Shown: positions 57,758 through 64,000 of the stretch, piece after piece
Position numbering within the stretch: position 1 is the stretch's first letter
Layout: each line of letters starts with the position of its first letter
NCBI GenBank assembly: GCA_030761205.1
Contig: JAULJL010000004.1
Span: 24,649,172 to 24,713,171 of the forward strand
Length of the DNA: 64,000 nt
Origin: Fremontodendron californicum
Taxonomy: Eukaryota; Streptophyta; Magnoliopsida; Malvales; Malvaceae
Direction: 5' to 3'
Made by a program: the position numbers and the translations under genes
Notes under the pieces: model-generated
Told to the model about the DNA's origin: nothing
Databases searched by the model: none
The model's input: only the letters and a program-made list of their open reading frames with translations

Positions 57758-59270
57758 TGATAAGCTCATAAAATACACATTTTATGCCCTTTCTATTCTT
57801 AGTTTTAATTATGTTTTTGATCTTTATTTTGATGACTTATATTATGTTTTTGAATTTTAGGTATAGTTAGGAGAATGAAGTGAAAAGATATCAATTATGA
57901 TGTTAAAGAGCTTACAAAATCACAGTCACAAGATGGAAGAAGACTTGGGAGTCAAAAAGATCAATTTCTAGTTGCCAAGCAAGAAGGAAGATTTGACCTC
58001 TGGAGCTTGTTGCAAGAAAAACATGATGTTAAAGTCTTTATTCAAATAAAATTCCTTATTGACTTTTGAAGCTGACTTGAATACCTTTCCAATAGTATAT
58101 CATACACCCAAATCGGACAAGAAATTATCATCCAAATCAGCCGAGGAAGTGCAAGAAGATGCATCAGAAAAATCAGCTAACCGGCACCGCGGTGCCTAAA
58201 CATTCGAGAGCCAACGCTGGGAAGCTGGCGCAGCAGCGCTGGCCGAACTTACCAAAATTGAAAAAGGTGGAAATTTGACCCTCCAAACTTACTTGTGCAG
58301 CAAGAACGTGTTTTCAGGATTTTGGAACTCTATAAATACCATATTTTGAGCCACAAACTAGAGATCTTTTGAGGAGACTCAAGGATCATCATTATTTTTC
58401 TCCTTCTTATCCATTCTTTTATTTTATTTTTATGTTTATGTTAAAAATGTCTATGCAAGGCTAAACTCTTTTTGGTTAAGGGTGATTTCAAAGCCCTAGA
58501 CATGTTTTCTAATTGATTTTCAAAATTTAACTATCATTGATTTTCTATCAAAATTGCTTATGTTCTTCTATAAAAATTGTCATGATATATGTCTTGATTT
58601 GTTTAGGATGCATACTAGATAGATCTTGATAATTGTCTATTACTAGTTTAGGAGACTTGATATGTAATTGTCTTGATTTCCTGTTGAATAGCGGCAATTT
58701 GTGATTAATGATTATGTTAAAGTTTTCACTAATTGCAAAGTGGAACATAACCTAAGTTGAATGAATCCATGTTTATGTGTTTGTTGCTGAGATCAACCTA
58801 TATTTCTTATCATAAAGTTGCTGTCACTTTGAATCTAATGATGTTTATCTTAGGTTTTTTTATAGTTAGAGATTAAGTACTGGCGTTTGTCCTATTTAAC
58901 AACAAACTAAGGAAGGATTGGGGTAACACAGGATGTTGTTATCTATGGTTGACAGTTTTGATAGTTAATTGATGTTGATAAATCTGATATTGATTCTCAA
59001 TGATGTTTATTGGTGGCGAATGACCTCTTAACCATATTTCTCATATTTGATTTTCTCTTACTTACTTGCATCTTACTTTTCTTGTTTACATTAATTTTAA
59101 AACTACTTCAAAACCCCTTTTACTTTTATTTTCTTTGAACTTAAATTATAAACTAGTAACTTATAAATTAAAATCCAATCCCTGTGGATTGGATCCTTGC
59201 TAACTACTATAGTTAACAATTGATCATTCTAGTGCGAGGTTAAATAAGATATCCTGTTTTGAGTGCATCA
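57758..59270 (+). mobile_element. Solo LTR E, Athila-like, in the 5' LTR of Ogre 1
   Basis: It starts TGATAAGCTC and ends GTGCATCA. The flanks are TTCCC (57753-57757) and TTCCT (59271-59275). The matching point in the other LTR is an uninterrupted GTTCCCAGAAATCGC. The 1.5-kb length, the TGATAA...CATCA ends and a CCCTGTGGATTGGATCC stretch near the end resemble the Athila LTR at 3140-4641. A TATA box lies at 58331. No internal sequence is present. Confidence 0.85.
58331..58338 (+). promoter_or_regulatory. TATA box of solo LTR E
   Basis: TATAAATA in CTCTATAAATACCATATT. Confidence 0.65.
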
Positions 59271-59854
59271 TTCCTAGAAATCGCTGTCCGCTCCGCCGTT
59301 AGCCTCCTTTCGCCACCGTGCCGGTGATCCAAAACCAAAAAAATTGCCTTTTTTGAATCCTATTCACCTCCTCTATCTATTTTCTGGATTAGTTCTTTTC
59401 AAAACTCCCAAATCAAAGATCTAAATCGAAAGTTTGTGACAAACTTTCTCCGACCCACCGTTTTTAATCGTCAAATGACCTCCCAATTTTCACAGAACCT
59501 CCCTCTAGGCTTTCACGGTTTATATTTTCAAAATAACTCTTGGAACAAGAAATCCAAAAATTTTTGAATCAAATCCTCCAAAAATTTCTTCCCTATTTTG
59601 TTTGCTGCTATTTATTGTGATTCTGGGTTCCCCTTCCTCCGAGATTGTGTGTTCTTTAAATAAAAAGATTTTGGCTGAGAATCCCAACTTGTTTTGGTTT
59701 CGATTTCTTTGTTGGCATTTTAATCAAACTCAAACATTTAATTTGAAAAGAAGTTCTTTTTGATTTCAAATTGAGAGACTTTGCATTCATCCAAATCAAT
59801 TATCTTTCTATTTTTGTTTTTTTCTTTAAATAAAATAAATTAAATAGAAAAGGA

Positions 59855-59855
59855 A

Positions 59856-59897
<42 letters not shown>
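59855..59897. repeat. (AAT)n microsatellite
   Basis: About 14 copies of AAT inside the Ogre 1 5' LTR. The other LTR has only a short AATAACAATAAC stretch there, so it expanded after insertion. Confidence 0.95.
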
Positions 59898-59899
<2 letters not shown>

Positions 59900-60156
59900 T
59901 AATAACAGAAATAAAAATATAATAAAACTAAAATTGAGATGGATGTGGATGTAGATGTAGATGTAGATCCAAAATCGAAAAAATGAATTAGGCCTAAAAG
60001 TTCACTTGACACTGATTTCAAAGGAGATAATCAAGTCCAATAGTAAACTAAAGGCATCAGATTCAAAACCCGAAACTGTAATGAAGCCTATCGTTTAAAG
60101 GTAATCTAAAATTGACAATTCAAATGCTCTAGACAAAATCGGGTGTCTACAAAAGT

Positions 60157-60943
60157 AAAAATAAAAATCGTGTATGAAATAAACATGTCCAAGGATAGGG
60201 TTATTAGTCGGCTCGAAAAGGGACGGGCCTTGGACAAGTAAATTTTTTTTACTATGTGAGCCTAACTCAACCCAGTCCATAGACAACTCTAATATAAAAA
60301 TATTAAATTTGAATATTATATATGATATTTGCTAACAATATATAAAGTCCTTATAATAATTTTTTTTTAATTTTTAAATATTATAATTCATGTTGCATAC
60401 GAGAAAAACTTAATAAAAAATAAAGTCTCAACGTCAAATTTTTTTATTGTTTAATTAAAATATGCATAAAATTATTTCATACTATAAAAGGAAATAATAA
60501 GATTACATATATTTACAAAAACAAAATAAGTTAAATGCACAATTTGTATTAGATATTGCAATTGTTTAACTTTATTTATTTTTCCCTTATGAGCATAGAA
60601 TGAAAAATATTAAACAAAATAATTAATGTAAATGTATCTATTTAATTGATTGAAAAGGTAAATAAAGAGAATTAAGCTAATAATAATGAATGAGGTTTAA
60701 ACTAAAAATTTTACCAAATTTGTTATATCAAACAAATTTTACAAATGGGTGGTCAAATTGAAGGGTCAAAGGAGGGGCCAAACGTAATTTTACTGTCTTT
60801 CAAAAATCTTAAAACTTTTAAGGGAGGCCAAATTGAAGGGCCAAACAAAATTTAGAGGGTCGAAACATAATTTTACCCTTATTTCAAAAAACTTAAAAAA
60901 TTTAAGGGGGGAAGGCCCCTGCCTACTCCCTCCCTTCGCCCCT
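60157..60943. mobile_element. Right-hand part of the split DNA transposon
   Basis: This is the larger remnant (about 790 bp) of the 20825-60943 transposon, AT-rich with no open frame. It contains two related phrases, CAAATTGAAGGGTCAAAGG (about 60753) and CCAAATTGAAGGGCCAAAC (about 60828), which suggest an internal duplication. It ends at the inverted repeat CTTCGCCCCT. Confidence 0.6.
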
Positions 60944-60953
60944 ATTTACAAAC

Positions 60954-61599
60954 GGTTAAAATCAATAAGCTTGTCACAAATATTAAGTTACAATCATGTA
61001 AATTTAAGAAAAACCAAACTGACTTTCTAGCTTTCTCGACATAACTTCTCTTCTCATATATTTCAATTATATTCTATATCTTTTTGCCCGTTTTCAATGT
61101 GTTTTGCTTAATCATTTGACTTGCCACTTGCCAACCGCCTTTGGAAAGCTAAAATTATTGTTAAAGGTTTTTAAAAATATATATATATGTACATATATTC
61201 TTGTCTTCATATGAATAGTCTTAAACCTTTTGTATTTTGTCAAAAATTCGAGATAGTTCTTTTTCAATTTCTGTTATATTGCTATATAAATTGACTTGTC
61301 TTAACCGCTTATGAGAAATTCTTCTTTTACAAAGCTTGATACTTTCACTTGTTGATTTTATTATGAAAATTAAATTGATAATATATTTGTAAATATATGA
61401 ATTGCTAAAATTCATATATTTTATGAGATTTTTATTTTTTATTAGTATATTGTTTGCATATATCTTTGATATTAGGAAAAAAAAATCGTGGAATACCCCA
61501 AATGAAAATAAAAAGTATAATTGAATTGGCCCCCTCAAAATCAAATATCAGGATCCGCCATTGTCCTTAGACTCTATAAGAAAATGAACAAATGGAAAG
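60954..61599. other. AT-rich stretch with a possible second DNA-transposon end
   Basis: No gene. Near 61525-61552 the sequence GGCCCCCTCAAAATCAAATA with ATCAGGATCCGCCATTG resembles a transposon terminus of the GGCGGATCCTGA type, but no partner end or TSD could be confirmed. Confidence 0.35.
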
Positions 61600-62150
61600 T
61601 TTTTATTTCACTGTTGTGGGAAGCCTTATGTATGCTATAATTACACAAGGTTGGATATTTATTACGCAGTTGGACTCGTAAGTAGATATCAATCGAATCC
61701 ATGTCAATCCCATTGGAAAGTAGTTAAAAGGATATTGAGGTATCTAAAAGGAACTATGAACTATTCTTTATGCTATCAATGAAGTGATCTGCATCTAATT
61801 GGGTATACAGATGTCGATTGGGGAGGAGAATTAGATGAAAGGAAGTCTACCTCCGAATGTATTTTCTTACTGGAGCGATCTCCTAAAGTAGTAAGAAACA
61901 AACTTGTATAGCATTGTCCACTATGGAAGCTGAATTATTGGCATTTTCAGCGACGGCACAAGAAGGTGTTTGGCTTAAGAGACTCTTGAATCATTTGAGA
62001 TTTAATGAAGATGCATCGAACTTAATGTTGGTGAATTGGGATAATCATGCTGTAATCGCATTCACGAATGATCCCAAATATCATTCAAGGATCAAACACA
62101 TAGACACCAAGTATAATTTTTTGATAAAAATGGTTGCATATAAGGAAGTC
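61600..62150 (+). pseudogene. Ty1/copia RT/RNase H remnant
   Basis: Across frames the text gives GLVSRYQSNPCQSHWKVVKR, ILRYLKGTMNYSLCYQ, GYTDVDWGGELDERKSTS, LSTMEAELLAFSATAQEGVW and HSRIKHIDTKYNFLIKMVAY. These are the classic end-of-pol motifs of Ty1/copia elements (RT tail, RNase H with the TDxDW motif and STMEAE). One stop and at least one frameshift are visible, and the sequence is cut at 62150 by an LTR beginning there. The final 80 codons are open (61914-62156). Confidence 0.88.
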
Positions 62151-62910
62151 TGTTAGGCATATTAAATAATGCATTTAGTATTATTTCATTACTGCATCAT
62201 AAACAAATATATATATATATATATGAAACCGAATATATATTCAAATACGAATATTGTAAAGAATACTTACAATTTCTTTAGAACCAAAAAATGAAAATCG
62301 AGTCAAGGTAGAACCTATGACCTTAAGACAAATTTTGCCTGCCTCTAGGGTGCTTGCAGAATGTACGCAAATTGTCTCCCAAGCCTCCTCGATTACGTTG
62401 CTGTCGAGAGCACACTCGAAGCAACAGAATGAACCATAAAAGATGTCGGTCTCTCTCACAAGACATTAAGAAAACCAAGAGCAAGAAGAAAATATTTTCT
62501 GATCATTTAAAACAGGCTTTGCCTCTGATTATTTATAGGAATGCAGGAGATTATTCAGACAAAACACGTTTGCTGGAAACAGACAGAACCATTCAGACAG
62601 AAATGGTTCGGTCAGACACAACCTTTGGAACAAAAAATCTGTCCGAACAGACATGTTTAATCAGACAAGTCTCTTTATCGGTTGGTTGTATCGGTTCGGT
62701 TTGGACCGAAAAAAATTGTCGGTTGGACACAACATCAACCAACTTTCTTCCTCTTCAAGTGGGTGTTTATGAGACCAATCTCTCATTCAAAATTGACATC
62801 AATTGTGTACATTAAATATACACCGTGTATATACTTACGAAAACCTATGTATTGGTATACATATTTGATATTTATACACCCAAATTAATACTTGATATCC
62901 AAAAATTCCC
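62151..62910 (-). mobile_element. 3' LTR of the minus-strand copia element
   Basis: It starts near 62910 at TTTTTGGATATCAAG (a decayed TGTTGGATATC) and ends AATATGCCTAACA at 62151, so the two ends are short inverted copies as usual for copia LTRs. It has a TATA box at 62530-62537 and CGAACCGATACAACC-like duplicated phrases near 62690. Length is about 760 bp. The plus-strand open frame at 62354-62815 is antisense noise. Confidence 0.65.
62530..62537 (-). promoter_or_regulatory. TATA box of the copia LTR
   Basis: The minus strand reads TATAAATAATC about 370 bases into the LTR. Confidence 0.55.
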
Positions 62911-63499
62911 CACATGAATGGAAATTGTCTAATTAAAATGACAAACTGACTAGGAATATGAGAGAGAATAACTTTGAAGAGTTATTGCATCAGGATAGGT
63001 AGCTTTTGGCTTTGAACCTTCCATAATGACAACTATCAGATTTACTCGGCTAACTAGTGAACATGATGTCTTGAACTATTCAACCTTTAGTGTAATCCAA
63101 GACAATAGGTATCACGCAATTCCTCTTCAAACATCTTTAGTTCTCACGATTGCGTCCATTTTTGCCCTAAACACGTCTTGGTTTAGCCTAATCAATTCTC
63201 ATAGAAATGGCCACGTTTCATACTCATATTGGTGATTCTTATCAAGAGTATCCTGCAATATTCCACTCAATTTTATCAAGCTATAAGAATCATTAAAAGC
63301 ATAACTTATCCCAACTCCTTTGCAGGCAGCACTAATTCATCATAGGAATGGATAAGAGCGTTTAACTCTTCTAGTGCTCACACTAAGTTAACATAATTCG
63401 GTTGTCCCTGGGATCTCCAATCAACTAGTTTGGGTTGCCATTATGTAACTTTCATTTATAGGCTTAAGACCCATTCCCCTTGATGATTTATTTACTTGC
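62911..63499 (-). other. Copia 3' untranslated region and decayed end of pol
   Basis: Near 63480-63400 the minus strand still suggests GMGLKPIN-like and GNPN*LVGDP-like text, the usual end of this copia family. The rest is noncoding up to the LTR. Confidence 0.5.
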
Positions 63500-64000
63500 T
63501 CTCTTGTTAAACCTTTCGTAAGCGCTCAATATTATCCCTTGATTTTACATAATCAATAGAGATAATTCCATTTGAGAGCAACTGTCTTACAGTATTGTAT
63601 CTTCGACGAATATGTCGAGATTTACCGTTATACAAACTACTCTGTGCCCTACCAATTGTAGATTGGCTATCGCAATGTATACAAATTGCAAGCATAGGTT
63701 TCGACCAACATGGAATATCTTCTAAAACATTTCGAAGCCATTATGCTTCTTCTCCAGCTTTATCTAAAGCTATAAATCCAGATTCCATAGTGGATATGGC
63801 AATACACGTTTATTTAGAAGATTTCCAAAACACTGCAGCTCCTCCAATAGTAAAGATAAATCCGCTAGTGGATTTCGAATCTTTAGTATCGGATATCCCT
63901 GTACCCTTCAAGCATAGCTGGATATCTTGTATAGTGTAGTCCATAACTTGAGGTGTATCTCAAATTTCTGAGTACCCTTAATATAGCCTTCCAGTGATCC
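63500..64000 (-). pseudogene. Ty1/copia RNase H remnant
   Basis: The minus strand gives, in order, DTKDSKSTSGFIFTIGGAAV, STMESGFIALDKAGEEA, WLRNVLEDIPCW, AICIHCDSQSTIGRAQSSLY, NGKSRHIRRRYNTVRQLLS and IISIDYVKSRDNI. This is RNase H of a copia family different from the 61600-62150 copy. At least two stops (at former Gln and Glu/Trp-adjacent codons) and one frameshift are visible. The longest open piece is 63695-63507. The element continues past 64000. Confidence 0.87.

Larger units (their letters stand above)
20885..60151 (-). mobile_element. Ogre 1: Ogre-like Ty3/gypsy element with three nested insertions, TSD AAAGT
   Basis: The two LTRs (20885-22603 and 56717-60151) are homologous along their length. 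The direct repeat AAAGT flanks them exactly at 20880-20884 and 60152-60156. Orientation is minus: a primer binding site follows the right LTR (56713-56694), and a purine tract precedes the left LTR (22618-22604 on the minus strand). Gag lies near the 5' end (55914-54371 plus 26130-26045). Only 3.4 kb separates the gag stop from the 3' LTR, and it contains no protease, RT or integrase, so this is a gag-only element. Insertions within it are LTR D (which itself holds Ogre 2 and LTR C) and LTR E. Without them it would be about 9.5 kb. Confidence 0.88.
56717..60151 (-). mobile_element. Ogre 1 5' LTR, interrupted by solo LTR E
   Basis: On the minus strand it begins TGTAGACACCCGATTTTG at 60151 and ends GTTATGATA at 56717 (TGACA mutated to GATA). 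Subtracting the insertion leaves about 1.9 kb. Compared with the 3' LTR it has an extra GC-rich segment at about 57565-57715 that includes GGGTCGGGCCC and GCACGGGCCGCGCGCC. Confidence 0.85.
20825..60943. mobile_element. Small non-autonomous DNA transposon with 10-bp TSD, split by the Ogre 1 insertion
   Basis: The left end reads AGGGGCGAAG at 20825 and the right end CTTCGCCCCT at 60934-60943, a perfect 10-bp terminal inverted repeat. Outside them is the identical 10-bp direct repeat ATTTACAAAC at 20815-20824 and 60944-60953. Removing the nested Ogre leaves about 850 bp (20825-20884 plus 60157-60943) with no transposase. A 9-10 bp TSD fits Mutator-like elements, but the inverted repeat is short, so the superfamily is tentative. 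Confidence 0.7.
62151..64000 (-). mobile_element. Ty1/copia element, 3' part (pol tail, 3' untranslated region, 3' LTR); continues beyond the window
   Basis: On the minus strand the order is RNase H remnant (64000-63500), untranslated DNA, a purine tract GTGGGGAAT near 62912, then an LTR ending CTAACA at 62151. It is inserted in the plus-strand copia remnant. The 5-bp flank on the left is AAGTC (62146-62150); the other flank is outside the window. Confidence 0.75.

Noticed and set aside
20600..61555. A possible outer DNA transposon with ends near 20610 (GGGAGTCAAGG) and 61552 (GGATCCGCCATTG)
   Set aside because: The two ends are only loosely similar in inverted form and no target-site duplication could be matched.
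63595..63939. 114-codon plus-strand open frame
   Set aside because: It lies antisense to a clear copia RNase H on the minus strand.

Overview
This window reads as nuclear DNA from a flowering plant, probably a eudicot with a large, repeat-rich genome. It is AT-rich, carries Ty3/gypsy (Athila, Tat and Ogre type) and Ty1/copia retrotransposons, and holds one ordinary eukaryotic housekeeping gene. I see no bacterial, organellar or CRISPR content. Lineage names come from recognising protein motifs and element architecture by eye; no database search was possible.

Layout. (1) 1-4641, minus strand: the 5' part of an Athila-like element, with its 5' LTR (3140-4641), a tRNA-Asp-type primer binding site, a leader with tandem repeats, and an intact gag-protease reading frame fused to the integrase C-terminus. 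It is inserted into (2) 4642 to about 13250, plus strand: a decayed Tat-lineage element with RT, two RNase H domains, a broken integrase, a 71-bp minisatellite, an antisense extra ORF and an LTR beginning at 12721. (3) About 13.25-20.8 kb: lower-repeat DNA with the only cellular gene, OSTC (oligosaccharyltransferase subunit, minus strand, 18689-19216).

(4) 20.8-60.95 kb is a nest of mobile elements that can be unpicked from target-site duplications (TSDs). A small DNA transposon (20825-60943, 10-bp TSD ATTTACAAAC) was split by a minus-strand Ogre-like element, Ogre 1 (20885-60151, TSD AAAGT). The gag of Ogre 1 was split by a lone LTR, LTR D (26131-54370). LTR D was split by a plus-strand Ogre-like element, Ogre 2 (29368-51835, TSD CTAAC/CTAGC). 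Ogre 2 carries a solo LTR, LTR C, in its 3' minisatellite (42284-47487, TSD GTGGT). The 5' LTR of Ogre 1 also carries an Athila-like solo LTR E (57758-59270, TSD TTCCC/TTCCT). (5) 61.6-64 kb: a plus-strand copia RT/RNase H remnant interrupted at 62151 by a minus-strand copia element whose 3' LTR and RNase H remnant are visible.

Both Ogre-like elements keep LTRs, PBS, leader, gag and a shared 3' noncoding block but have no recognisable protease, RT, RNase H or integrase. They are best read as gag-only, non-autonomous members of an Ogre family. Their inactive gags, the intact Athila-type fusion ORF and the ordered set of nested insertions are the most notable content.
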